Below are positions 49,101-61,059 of a stretch of DNA of 64,000 nt, in pieces. How positions within the stretch are numbered: position 1 is the first letter of the stretch; each line of letters starts with the position of its first letter. The DNA lies in the NCBI RefSeq assembly GCF_021018895.1, contig NC_079386.1:18266052-18330051 (forward strand). Direction: 5' to 3'. The DNA comes from Seriola aureovittata. Its lineage: Eukaryota; Chordata; Actinopteri; Carangiformes; Carangidae. The notes beneath the pieces were generated by a model, which saw only the letters and a list, made by a program, of their open reading frames with translations, was not told the DNA's origin and searched no databases. A program made the position numbers and the translations under genes.

Positions 49101-51420
49101 ATTGTAAAAGAAATCATTATTTCTTGGTTTACAAAGATACAATTAATTTGTATAATCTGCCTTCCTTTAAATAATCAACATTTTTTTTTTTTTACAATCT
49201 CAACTTGTAAATGTGAACGTGTAAATGTTGGTTTTCGTCACAGTTGCGTGTCCGTACCTCCAGCCTCTGCATCTCCACGACCTGGTCTTTGACTCGATCC
49301 TTCAGGGCGGCCAGGATCCTCAGCTGTCTGTCGATCTTGATTTTCAAGTCAGTGATTCTCTGACGCAGATTCTGGGCCAGGTCGTAGTAGCTGTTGTCGC
49401 CACCTGGTGGAATATATATATATATATATTATAATATTGATTATTATTATGGTACTGTCTGTGTAAATACATGTAAATATGTAAATATATATTTTGTTTT
49501 ATTATAAAAAACAAAGTTTCTCACATGAACGCTATTAAAATATAATTATTATTATGATTGTTGTTGTTTTCATCATTACTATTATTGTATACGATGGACC
49601 ATACACAAACTGTGTTTTTAAGAGAAACACTAAATGTAAACATCCTTTTAAAATACTATGTATTTCAGTATAAATCAACAACATTGCATAAATGACTCAT
49701 GAAAATGTTTTTTAGACTTCAGGTATTGTATTCGGGTTTAAGTTGAACCTCCCGCTCGCACACACTGACCAGACTCAATGGTGAGTTTGTCCTTCAGGTA
49801 GTCGTAGGTCTGTTTGGACACCGTGTCGGCAGAGCGGTGCTTGGCCTTGTACTGATCCAGGAGGTTACGGATCTTCTCGATCCTCTTGAGCATGTTGTGG
49901 TCGTATTTATCCATCAGACCCTGGATCCTGCAGCCTGACGGGCATTTAGAGCCCTGATGGAGGACAGAAGAGAGAGAGGGAGAGGCTGCGTTTAGAGGCC
50001 GGACTTTTAAATCATTAAGATTGGAGCTCTGGTAAAATGTGGGGAACTTTGTTGATTTGTAGAAGACGCAGGACAAGATAAGAAAAAGAAGCTGTTTACC
50101 CATTCATCGGTCGTGCAGAAAGGCCACTCCCTCTGAGAGGCACATTTCTCGGACCTGGTGCCGTGCTCCACCGGACGAGCTCCTCTGGGGTCAATTGCGG
50201 CCTAAAGTGAGAGGGACAGAAATCAGTGCCGGTGCAGAGGTCCAGGGCCTTGTTGAACATGGGTCGCTGCAAAAGTGCAGTTCTTATGGGCCAAATGCAA
50301 AAACATTGACACCTTTAATTAATAATTAAATAATTAATAATTAAAATAATTAATGTAATTTAAAAAAAATTGTTTTTCATAAGTGGAAATTGTGATTCAA
50401 ACACATATAAGCTGGACTGAAACAATTCCATTTTCTAAGACCATGTGAGTTTGGGTGAATTCTATAAAATAAGTACTATTTTGACATAAATTTAGACAAA
50501 TGTTATTAGAAGGCTGTGTATTATTTAAGTTTATAAACTGATCATTAATAATAATAATTATTATTATAATAATAAAGTTTATTTGTATAGCACTTATAAA
50601 GCACAGAAAAGGGGGAATTAACAAACAGCAATTAAAACAAAAGAAAAACAAACATCATATTTATATAATGGGAGAATAAAACACAACATATCAAACATTC
50701 ATAAAAGCTGTAAGATAAAAGAAGAGAGGGAGGAGATTATAAAGATTAACTTCTCCCCGCTCCTTTTCAGACAAGCCATATTTGCTGGTGTGTTCTCTGA
50801 GAATATGGTAAAGTCTATTGGTTACTATATTTTTCTAAATTTTTAAATTTTCATTTGTATTTTTATTTCGTACAGTCACTCTATTGGAATTAAGTCTACT
50901 CCATATTGTGTTGTGAGAGAAGTAAGCATGGCTTATAGTAAGAATAACCAAAATTATGAAAGTATGATGCTGTATCAAACTACTAAAAATTTTATTATTA
51001 TAATTCTTTATTATAATAATCGTTGTTATTAATAAAAGCAGCTAAACAGGGCAGATAATGATTAGATTAGATTACTTAATGGCCATTTTTATTGGCTAAT
51101 TTCTATGTTTTAGCATAAAATTTCTTTAGTTTTAGAATAAAAATGGAAAATTTTTTATGTTTTAGCATAAAAACGTCCATAAAAGACTTTCCTTCCAATC
51201 CTTGCTTACAAAAAATGAATCGTTAAAATAAATTTGGAAACATAGTTCTGTGAATAAAGTTTCCATTGTTTCCACAAGTTAGGTCGGATATCGTTGAAAT
51301 AAAATGGAATATAAAATGTTTTAATGGATAAAAAATGTAACTGTGATCTGATGTGAAACTCACCTGAATTGAAGCCACACAAATGAAACCCAGACAGACG
51401 AGGGCGTTGAGTCGTTCCAT
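45475..51420 (-). CDS. fga: Fibrinogen alpha chain, alpha and alpha-E isoforms
   Basis: Encodes the A-alpha chain of fibrinogen; thrombin trims its N-terminus to start clot assembly. Shared exons: 51364-51420 (signal peptide), 50100-50201, 49770-49953, 49258-49403, 48701-48799 and 48379-48537. The next exon either runs 46795-47490 to its own stop (alpha, 480 aa) or splices at 46821 to 45475-46184 (alpha-E, 708 aa). The second exon has AAIDPR before GARPVEHG, so the presumed thrombin site exposes GARP rather than the usual GPR. CPSGC (57-61) and VDIDIKLRSCKGSC (164-177) are the two disulfide rings flanking the coiled coil. The alpha-C part from about 250 is Ser/Thr/Gly-rich and contains an RGD at 312-314. 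No 13-residue tandem repeats like those of mammals are seen. fgb lies convergent, beyond the array. Confidence 0.95.
49415..49440. repeat. (AT)n tract in fga intron
   Basis: A short AT dinucleotide run just upstream of the acceptor of the exon at 49258-49403 on the minus strand. Confidence 0.6.
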
Positions 51421-51525
51421 CTTTGTCTCTGCTGTCCTTCCTCTGAGTGAACGCTGCTTTTCGAATGCTTCTCCGACGCTGCTGTCGGATCATTTGAAGG
51501 CTCCTGGTTCAGTCTGACAAACCGG

Positions 51526-51532
51526 TGACTCA
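51526..51532. promoter_or_regulatory. AP-1-like site upstream of fga
   Basis: The palindromic-type heptamer TGACTCA lies about 106 bp upstream of the fga start codon. It is a consensus match only. No clear TATA box was seen nearby. Confidence 0.25.
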
Positions 51533-51539
51533 TCAGCGT

Positions 51540-53780
51540 TTGGTAACAACATCCGTCGGGTCAAATCAGAGTTGAGTAACTTCTGCTGCGGACAGCCGAT
51601 CGATGTGGAGGCTGTTTGTCGTACTGTGTGTGACAGAGTAAACACACTCACTGAACTCCGACTGTCAGATCAGTTCAGTTGCTGCAGGATTTACTGGCAT
51701 TTGCTACAGAATGTTTTCTCAGGTTAAACAGTGACGCTGACAGTAAAAATTATTATGAGTAATTGAGTAATTACTCAAATGAATCAATGCAATAGTAAAT
51801 AATAATGACTCAATTATTCTTAGTCACTATTTGTGATGTTTTAACTCAGAAAATGTAAAAACATTTGTATGAAAACAGATGGAACTGTTTTAATTTTCAT
51901 GTGATATCCCTCTTTGCCCTTATTTCCTGTCTCTCTCTCTCTCACCTGCCGACTGTCATTTAAAGGAAAAATGGCAAATAAATTGATAAAATAACAATAA
52001 TCAAAACAATAACAAAACAGGAGATGCTGAGCACAAAGACTGGAAATCAGATGAACCAGCCTGGTTTTGTCTGAACAAAGTCTCATTAATTTACACATTA
52101 TATCTTACTACTGTAAAATCAACAACTTTTTTATTTTTGTACATTTTGCCATTAAATGAAATATTCTTTATTGCTGTTTAAACTGGAAAAGGTACGGGGA
52201 GTTTACTTAACATTACAGAGAAACTACAGCTCAAAAATGAACATGTTGTACTGTTTGTTTAATCCTTACAAAAGCCAAATTGTTAATGATGATAACATTA
52301 ATAATAATAACAATAATAATAATAATAGTTGTGGTTTTATGAAGCGGTTTATGGCTGTAGCTTCATAATTATTAGACTCTCTACAAGAAACAACATATTT
52401 CCCTAAATGCTATTTAATATAAACAGGTTTATCTTCCACCCACAATTTGCTAGCTTGTGTTTTTCTGTTTACACTTACACATGAATCATTCAAATAAAAA
52501 CATTAAAAATACTCTAATGAAAAAGCATAAATCCAATACAGCAGTTATCATCAATACAAACATGTATTAGGTCTCTACTAATAAAACTTGTAGGTTGTAA
52601 ACGTGGCTGAGGAGCAGCAGTGAATCGATATAAATGTAAATTAAGGTGAATCGTAAAAACAGTGTGACAGATATCCAGTCTTATTTCTTACATTTCAAAT
52701 TTGATCTTGACATTAATCCAACAGCAACTTTAAGCCAAGCTGTGAAGCAATTCTAGTTTTTTCTGGTGGGTTTGGGACAAAATGTAATTTCCAGGTAATC
52801 ACACCAACCTTGTGAGGACTTCCGGTCGGGATTTGTGGACTCTGGGTTTTTTTTCCCACCCCCAACATTGAAGGCTGTGGATGGGTCACATGTGAGGAGG
52901 TGGAGGCGGCTGGGGAGGAAGCAGCAGCGCCACCTGGTGGTAAAATAACTGATCACATGTGAGTCATCTTCAGTATAAAGCTGCAGTCTGTCAGTGTTAA
53001 TTTACTTGATGTGAAATCCAAACGACTACATTTCCATTAGCAGCTTGTATGTTAAACATTTACCATACAGTTGTTTATAATCAGTGAATATTATAACAAT
53101 CATTTCTATTGGCAGATGAGTAATCGTTCACTTACCAGTAGCAAACTTCTATTTATCACAATTAAGCAACAGTCACACTTAAAACAAGAATTTATGAAAA
53201 GATTAAATGGACTCTGATTAACCTTTTATGACAAAAAGAACCAGTTTAATCTGTTATTCAGTTTACACTCAAAACTAGTTACAATCGAGTAATATTAAAT
53301 ATATTGTTTGTTATTTCATTTTGACGTTTGTTAGACTTTCTAAATATCGTCACATTAATTAAATTCACACACTAATTGGCAATAATATGTAAATCAAAGG
53401 CACTTGCTTCACACATAATATTACTGAGGAGCCATTTAACATGGTTTGTGTTTGTGAGCAGAAATGGAGCAATGATAAACAGGAACATGTGGAGTCCATT
53501 GCAAACTGCTGGACAACTTCTTCTTCATTTCCAACATTAAAACTAATTTACGTTAGGTATGTTTGTTTCTGTTTGCTCACTGCCCGGTTATGAACTCCTC
53601 ACCAATGAGCCAGCTAACCTCTTCTCTGCCTGTAGAGACAACAAAATAAATAAAAGAAAAATCTGGATAGCTCTGTTTTGATGGTTTTAGCTTCACTTCT
53701 GAAACTGCTATAGCTAGCAGCTAGCCCCCCCTGTTGGCCAAAACAAGCATAAGTTAAACGTCTGGTCACTCTAATATAAG
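51540..53780. other. Intergenic, fga promoter side to zinc-finger gene
   Basis: AT-rich DNA with an AAT microsatellite at about 52295-52327. No coding exon is recognised, and in particular no fibrinogen gamma exon. A CTCF-like motif lies at 52929-52940. Confidence 0.5.
52929..52940 (-). promoter_or_regulatory. CTCF-like motif
   Basis: The minus strand reads CCACCAGGTGGC, a full match to the core consensus CCASYAGRKGGC, between fga and the zinc-finger gene. The core is nearly palindromic, so its orientation is weakly defined. Confidence 0.3.
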
Positions 53781-53784
53781 ATAG

Positions 53785-53862
53785 ATGTGGGGTTCAGTGT
53801 CTTGCCCAAGGGCAAAAGAGCCGGGAATTGAACTGGCAGCCCTGCCGTTAGTGGCAGCTTCA
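53785..53862. repeat. SINE-like remnant at the zinc-finger 3' end
   Basis: Phrases 'ggggttcagtgtcttgccca' and 'gagccgggaattgaac' match, from memory, a very common teleost repeat family, perhaps SINE-derived. The resemblance runs up to the stop codon of the zinc-finger gene. Confidence 0.45.
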
Positions 53863-56800
53863 ACAGCTCTGATCCACAGAGTCTTTCTTGTGTGTTAGTC
53901 GGTGGTTTGTGAGGTGCTGCAGGAGCCTGAAGCTCCTCTGGCAGTGTTCACACGCAAACGGCCTCTCGTCTGTGTGGATGCGCGTGTGTTTGGTGAGGTT
54001 GCTCTTGTGGTTAAATTGCTTCCCGCAGTCTTTACAGTGAAAGGGTTTCTCCCCGGAGTGGATCAGCTGGTGCTTCTTCAAGTTCGACGCCTGGGAGAAG
54101 CACTTGCCGCACTGGGAGCAGCGGTGCGGTTTCTCCGACGTCTCTTCGCAGTCGTGATTGGTCAGCTCCGCCAGCTCGGCGAACTCCTGCCCGCACAGGG
54201 AGCAGCGCGGCGGTTTCACCTTGTGGCTGACCTGGTGAGCTTTCAGCGTGGACAGGTGGGAGTAGCCTTTCCCGCACAAGTCGCAGGTGTACGGTTTCTC
54301 CCCCGTGTGGCCGCGCTCGTGGATGACGAGATGCTGCAGGAGGCGGCAGCCCTTGCCGCAGTAAGAGCAGCTGTACGGTTTCTCCCCGGTGTGTATGATC
54401 TGGTGCTTCTTCAGGTTGTTCTTGTCACTGAAGGCCTTGTGGCACAGCGTGCATTTGAAGGGCTTCTCTCCGGTGTGGGTGTACTGGTGCGCCGCCAGCG
54501 ACACCCGGATTCGAAACCGCTTCGAGCACAGCGTGCACTGGTACGGTTTCTCCCCCGTGTGGATGCGTTCGTGCTGCTTCAGCTTCACCAGCTGCTTGAA
54601 GCTTTTGGCGCAGTGGCTGCAGCTGTGCGGTCTCTCCTCAGAGTGACTGATCATGTGGATTTTGAGGTCTCCCCTCCTGGCGCAGGTCTTGCCACATTTC
54701 TCACATGTAAACTGTTTCTCCTTGGTGTGGATCAGCTGGTGCTCCTTCAGAGTTCCTTCCCTCCCAAACTGCTTTCCACACACCTTGCAGCTGAAAGCTT
54801 TCTCCCCAGTGTGGGTGAGTATGTGCTGTCGGAGGGTGTGCAACAAGTAGAAGCTCTTATTGCACTGTGTGCAGGTGTGACATCTTTTCCGTGGAGCCTC
54901 GTCAACTGTTTCTTTGCCCTCGCTGTTCTCTGTGTTCTCCTTGTGAACGCGTACATGCAGCTTCAAGTGCCGTTTAGTGCGAAACGTCAGGCTGCATCTC
55001 CTGCATGAAAAGGTCTCCTGCTCTGTCTGTTCGGACTCCGTCTGGCTAAGTTTACCTCCCGTCATGCTGCAGTGATGCCGCTGGTGTCTGACCAAGTTGC
55101 TCCTCCTCACGAAGGATTTCCCACAGTGCTCGCAGTGGAGAGATCGGGGCTCGGACACACTTTCCTGCAGGTTCTCTGCTCCACCTTCATTTGTCACAGA
55201 CACAGGAGAAGGGATGGTAGCTTTAAAAAAAGAGAAAAGGGGGAAACACACAGTTAAAATACTTTTTTTCCCCCAGGGAGGACAGATGGAAAGAGAAAGT
55301 GGAAAGAAATAGCTTGAATATTTATAGTTTTTAGTTAGAACAAGTAGTTTTGAGTTTAGATCTTTAATTTTACAGAAACATTTACCTCTAGGTTCAGTCA
55401 TTCCTCCATCTTCAGTCTCTTCCTCTGCCTCAGTGCCACGTTGCTCCGGTGTGGAGATGCGTTTCCGTCTACGTTGTGACTTTGCGTTGGTGCCCTCTCC
55501 TTCCTCCTGACACACCTCTGAATCACTGCTGGCATCACTCAGCATGGCTGATTTGAGGGATTCTGGTAGTTTGTAGTCCTGTATGAGCCACGTCACTCCA
55601 TCTGAGCTGCCGCCATCCTCCTGAAACTCTAACAGTGTCCCATCAGCCCCTGCGTGACTTGGCTGAAGTTCTTTACCTTTAGCTTCCTCAGAGCTGAGGT
55701 CGCTGTCGTCACACTCCGGCACTTTTTCTTCTTTATATAAATTGATATCTGCTCCGAGGTCAGTGTGGCGCCACTCCTGGTGCTGATCCAGCTCCGAGTT
55801 TATCTGCCACGAATCATCAGAGTCGCTGTCTGCCTCCGGCGGCTCATCCTCCTCTTTTAACACGACCTCGATGCTGGTGTAACTCTGCTCTGCTGCCTGA
55901 CGGACGATGTGACCGTTTGGTCCTGGAGTTTTCATACAGTCCACCAGGCGGACAGAGACCTCCCTCAGAGCGAGGACCGATGGCTCGTCTGAGGACACAG
56001 GAGGCAAAACGTGTTCATTTGCAAAACACAATTCACACACTGTCGCAGTTTCAAAGAGTTTCACAGCTTACGTAAAATGGAAGCACTAGGGCTGCTCAGT
56101 TGTTGCAAAAATCATAATCGAGGTTATTTTTGATCAATATTGAGATCATGATTATTATTTTTATTATAACATGATTTCTCATTGACACCACAGATTTATT
56201 GAACTGAAAAAAACTTGGTCTTTTTAACAGTGGTCTTTCTTCAAATTTAAATACAATTCAATGGGGAAATTAGTAAAAAAATTTATTTTAAAAATTAGAT
56301 AAATAAAAAATAAAATATAATAACTTAATTTATACAATTAAATGTATAATATAACAATAAATTAGATCAAAATAAAGAAGATGAACTATGTTGTAACATT
56401 AGTGTACTTCCACAACCTACTGAAAAGTACTCAACATATATTCAGTATATAAAAATAATAAATGAGACCAAGATAAATGAGATCAAACATGTTGTAGTGC
56501 ACTGCACCAACATATATTCAACATGTTGGTAAACTATATTCAACAACAACAACAGTGATTGGTCAGTTTAGGCCACTTCTGTTTTCTCCTACAGGTTTCT
56601 GATGCTGGTAGAAATTGCTGACATTGCAGACACCAGGTAAAGTTAAAGAAAAGACTCTAATTTGCTGCTTTTCAGAAACGCAACCTGATCATCCATCCAG
56701 AGCAATGAAGGCCAGAAAAAAAACAAACAAACCTCATCTGCCTCCGTCAGCTGCAGAAAGGGAACATGTGATGTTTAGTTTGAGACGGTTCGGTCTTGGC

Positions 56801-56928
56801 AGCTGCTCACCTTCTGGATCTTCCTTCACGGCTGGTCTCGGGTCAGCCAGTGTCTTCATAAAGTCCATCAGGTGGACCGACGGCTGCTTGGAGCCCAGCA
56901 GAGACAGGCTGCTGGTGGACGCCGCCAT
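53860..56928 (-). CDS. C2H2 zinc-finger protein, 14 fingers
   Basis: A probable nuclear DNA-binding regulator. Coding exons 56811-56928, 55386-55988 and 53860-55220 join in phase to 693 residues. The start ATG lies in a MAAST context, and DFMKTLADPRPAVKEDPEG ends the first exon. The second exon is rich in acidic residues (for example EEDEPPEADSDSDDS), as in a transactivation or interaction region. From about residue 270 there are 14 C2H2 fingers, most joined by TGEKP-type linkers. The eleventh (CSLCGQEF...NHDC) has cysteine in place of the last histidine, with altered spacing. No KRAB, SCAN or BTB domain is seen. Such genes expand fast in fish, so an exact orthologue cannot be named. The 165-bp second intron has no stop in frame, so its retention would add 55 codons. 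Confidence 0.92.
56089..56180. repeat. Possible dispersed element fragment in zinc-finger intron 1
   Basis: The string 'agggctgctcagttgttgc' followed by 'aatcgaggttatttttgatc' has the look of a dispersed teleost repeat, and opens like the fragment at 7799. The surrounding intron to about 56600 is very AT-rich. Confidence 0.3.
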
Positions 56929-57244
56929 GATGCTCTCAGTCGCTTCAGTCGGTCAATGGACAAACCAACGAAACTGAAACACATCAGATTTAACATTGAA
57001 ACGTATAAATAACAATAAAAAAATCACAGAGTGACAGACTGTGGCGAGTTTTCCCACATCGAAATAATGTGATTTCTGTTATGAATACGCTATTTTGTGA
57101 AGCTCTGTGTTTTGATAACATGCCTTCGGTGTGTCCTAGATGCTAACATTAGCTCCACCCAGCTCCTGCCCCACTTTAATCTCTTATCTTTTGGGGTTAA
57201 AGCAAATTGTAGCAACGCTTAAGTGAAATATCTCCATTACTTAC

Positions 57245-57430
57245 CAAACGGAGTCCAATCATGTCTGTTCCCGGGCTAACGTTTGAGCTAAGCTGCTGCT
57301 GAAGACGAACCCCGGCTCGTTTAAACGTAATAAATAAATTCCACTTGTTTGTTTCGTGTTTTTTTTAGTTATAAAACCAGCTTCTTTTCCTTTCATGGCG
57401 GTACATTTGAAAGCGAAGCTACGAATAGTT
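57245..57430 (-). other. Possible untranslated first exon and promoter of zinc-finger gene
   Basis: GTTTG|GTAAGT forms a donor at 57245 on the minus strand. It could splice to the acceptor TTTCAG at 56974, just above the start codon. Upstream, an inverted CCAAT box lies near 57508 within a GC-richer stretch (57480-57600), as in TATA-less promoters. The 5' end is not defined. Confidence 0.4.
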
Positions 57431-57599
57431 AATTGTACGAGAGGAGAGAAAACTCCTGATTTGTTTGTTTTTCTTTCCGGGTTTCGTTGACGGACGTGTT
57501 CCGGTTAACCAATGGGCAAACGAGAGAAAGGAGAAGAGGCGGGATGATTTGAAGATTTAGCGCCAATCATGTTGCCGCCTGATCGCAAGTAGACGGCAG

Positions 57600-60500
57600 C
57601 CCATGTAGGACAAAAACATAAGAAACCGCGTTTTCCTAAAACCTCCCGGTTTTATTTGTTTAATTTCACGTTTATTAATGTCCGCTTAAAATTACATTTA
57701 TTAACTTGTCTATCATTAATTTTATGTTTTTTCTATGATAACTTTTGAGTAGTGTGATGTTTTTTGTTCTTTTCCTCATGTACAAGTAAATTTCTTAGCT
57801 ACTTGAACTTTATTTGATTATCCTAATTCCATGGTACTTTTTTCTGTGTATTCTATTTATGTATTCATTCTATAATTTACATCTACAACATTTGAGAAGA
57901 GAATATTGTACTTTTTAATTCCACTACATTTATAGTTACATTTTACATTAAGATTTTACACACAAAACATACGATACATTTATATAGTAAGAGGTTTTGT
58001 TATAATTCAAATTGCCCAACACTATATACATTTGGTACTTTTACTTCAGTGTCAAAAAAGTCTTAATTCTTCTTCTGCTCTTCCTCAGTTTTATGTAAAG
58101 AAGATTTATGATTTTGAAAATTGACCTACAATTGGTATAGTCTACTTGTTTAGAGTAAAATGAGATAAGAGAAACTTCATATTGATATCACGCTGGAATT
58201 TTATGACACAGCAGGAAAAGTAAAACAATAACCGAAGTATTGTATATGAATGTCAGACACCATAAATAACCAGAATATTATATACATGTACAACTACTAT
58301 ATGTAGCATAAAGTGTAGAAAAATATTAAACCTGTAGAAAAATAGACACACAGGAAACTGAGAAGAACAAAAACAGATTCAATACAACTTGGATGTGCAA
58401 AGACAAAAATAAGAAATGAAAGAAAATAAAACAAACTGCAAGAAAGATGTGCATAAAATTATACAGTGAAAAAAACAAAGTAAAAGTTATTTAAACTTAT
58501 GTACTATACATCTCTGTCCTCTGTGTATCTTGTCTGTATTCGCCACTAGATGGAGCCACATGATAAGTTTGTGTCCTCTGCGGCTGTCGTCATCTTCACA
58601 CTTGGTTTCATTGAACTGATGTGATCGTTAAAAAAAGGAAAGTTTAGCTTCAGGACATACTGTTTAAAAAAATACAATGAGAAAAGCTGCGTGTTTGGAT
58701 TTGTAAATGCACAGGAACTGCCTGTGGTGAAGCATTAACACAACGTACATGTCAGTGTTCACACGGAAACAAAGCATCTGTCCATCAGTGTTAACAGCTC
58801 AGCGTGACACAAATATTTCTCTGCTGAGATAAAAAAAGAAAAAAAAAAGAAGAAGCCTGAAATAGATTCTGAGCCTCAAAGAGAAAAGACATCCTGATGT
58901 CCTCAGGCTGATAGCGGATAAAGACTCAAACAATCGTTATAAAACTGCAAGACCAATGACACACACACTTGAGCACAAACACACACACACACATATACCT
59001 ATAGATACATACGCCCACGAACACACAAATCCACAGACTGGATAATTTGCTCTTTTGAAGATGGACATTTTTTCAAATGCCTTTGAAGTGAGTTTTCCTG
59101 ATGTTGTTGGTTTGTGAGCCTCAGTTAATCGACTCAGTTATTTCAAATTCAAAGTTTCCCCCTTTTCTTTGTATATAACAGATGAACACATGATGTAGAA
59201 ATGTGGAATCGGCCCGGGCACGGCGAGTGAAGAGCCATATCAGTGTGTCTTTAATCCTCTGAGCTGCTGTTACAGTTACAACGACCTCCGAGGCAGCTTG
59301 AGTGCTCACTTCCTGTTTTCCGGTTGGTTTGCACTTCAACAACACATCAAGTCACATTTCAAATGAGTGTGTTGGTGCAGAAAAGCTCCTAAGACCTGGT
59401 CCAATCGTAATCACAGTACAGTATGTAATCCAGGTGGGGGAGGTTCATTATCTTTTCTTTTGAATTATTTTGGTTTTTTGCTTGAAGCAGTCAAATATTA
59501 AATTACATTAAAAACATTACATTACAAAAAATTGATGCATATTCTCAGATCTACTTTTACAGAAACGCCAATTTTTTTGTCATACACTACAGGCTACACC
59601 TGTGGAACTATTCTTCCACAGGAGAATGCATAATTTGTCTAAAACGATCTGAATCATCATTAAAACTAAAATTATCTCCTTGTGCTTGTATCCCTCCGCC
59701 ACTAGTTTCAGGTTACATCCCTGTTTACCAAGAGTCATATAAAACATTAACCATTTGTCTGAAACATAAACATGTCCTTGTGTCTTTAAACCCCCAAATT
59801 CTCAGAAATACTATTGAGGATATGAGCGTGGTTTCCTCGGTGGCAGCTGTGGTCGTGGGTCGTCCCTGTTGTGAAACCACTGGTCGGGCTGGAGAGCTGG
59901 TTGTGTAAGGGTTAAAATATACTGTAGCACCATTTGCTTTAAATCTGGCTTTAAGATTGTTGAATGTTGGAGATGTGAAGCGTTCCATATTTATTTTCCT
60001 CATCAGGCCCTTTAGAAATTATGATGTTTTTGATGTTGATGTGGACGGTATTTACACTTCAGAAAACTAGTAATTATTGTAACTCCCACATGACATGAAC
60101 GCAGCGCGCCGTATTCAGAACGTGTCACCAAAGCAGCAGCAGGGCTAAAAAAGAAAACCTGAAAATGAAATGATTGAAGTCGCCCAAATGACTGCGACAG
60201 CTTCCTCGTGTTTTTGAAAGGTTTGATGAAGGACTTGATGTTGCGTTGATAGTTTCTCCTGAACACTGAGGTAAATCAATTCACCTTATATATAGTTCTG
60301 CTGCATTTATGGCTTCTGAGAAAAGAAAACATCTTCTTCAAATGATTCATATCTACATCTAATTTTTATTTTTCATTTCAGTCCTGTCCTCTGGAGCAGA
60401 TTTCTGTTATGGGACATAGAGAATCCTGCCTTGTGGTATCAGTGCACTGCACTCTTTCATTTTCTTTAAGCTACCACAATCAATCACAGTAAACACAACG

Positions 60501-60730
60501 CCTTTATTTGCTTTGTAGAGTTTCTGATTCATTTCTTTGACAGGCAGCGGAGCAAAATTAATGCAGCAGTATTGGACAGAGATAAGATTTTGTGCTGATG
60601 GTGGCACTTTATTATTCATCTTATAAGGACATGAACAAATGAACCAAATCATCCGATAGTTGTTTTCACTCAGAACCCAAAACGTCAACCTCATGATGGC
60701 GCTAGAGAAACAGTCAGGGAATCAACAAAG
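57600..60730. other. Intergenic, no gene recognised
   Basis: Long AT-rich interval with short open frames on both strands that lack conserved features or splice context. A one-mismatch CTCF-like motif (CCACTAGATGGA) lies at 58543-58554. Mixed CA-rich simple sequence is at about 58958-59000. Confidence 0.45.
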
Positions 60731-60734
60731 TCGG

Positions 60735-61055
60735 TAGTATTCATCCTCTTGGAACAGTGAATGCTTATGCCAAAGTTTGTGTACATCCATCCATAATTTA
60801 TCTTCTAGGGGCCGTGAATGTCAGGAGCAAATTTCATGACAATTCTTCCAGTGATTGTCAAGATATTTCAGTCTGAGCCTGGTGATGTGGCGCAAGAGGA
60901 AAAGGCCAGGGCATCACCAAACTCACCGGGATTCAACCTCTGGGGACCATGAATGTCTGAGCCAGAATTCATGACAATCCTTCCAATTCAATATGGACCA
61001 AAGTGACTCATCAATGGCCTTTCCATCCGTAGAGCTATGTTGCTAGCATAGCTGA
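60735..61055. repeat. Dispersed teleost repeat, two partial units
   Basis: Two related units follow one another: 'aatgtcaggagcaaatttca' with 'tgacaattcttccagtg', then 'aatgtctgagccagaattca' with 'tgacaatccttccaatt'. A tail 'tatgttgctagcatagctg' follows. I recall this pattern as a frequent percomorph interspersed repeat; the family name needs a library search. Confidence 0.5.
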
Positions 61056-61059
61056 AGAA

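Noticed and set aside
49401..49412. CTCF-like CCACCAGGTGGC inside fga
   Set aside because: The match spans the acceptor CCACCAG and the first coding bases of an exon, so it is explained by splice and coding constraint.
53902..55008. Long plus-strand open frame of 368 codons
   Set aside because: It is the antisense shadow of the regularly spaced zinc-finger codons; it has no splice context or recognisable domain.
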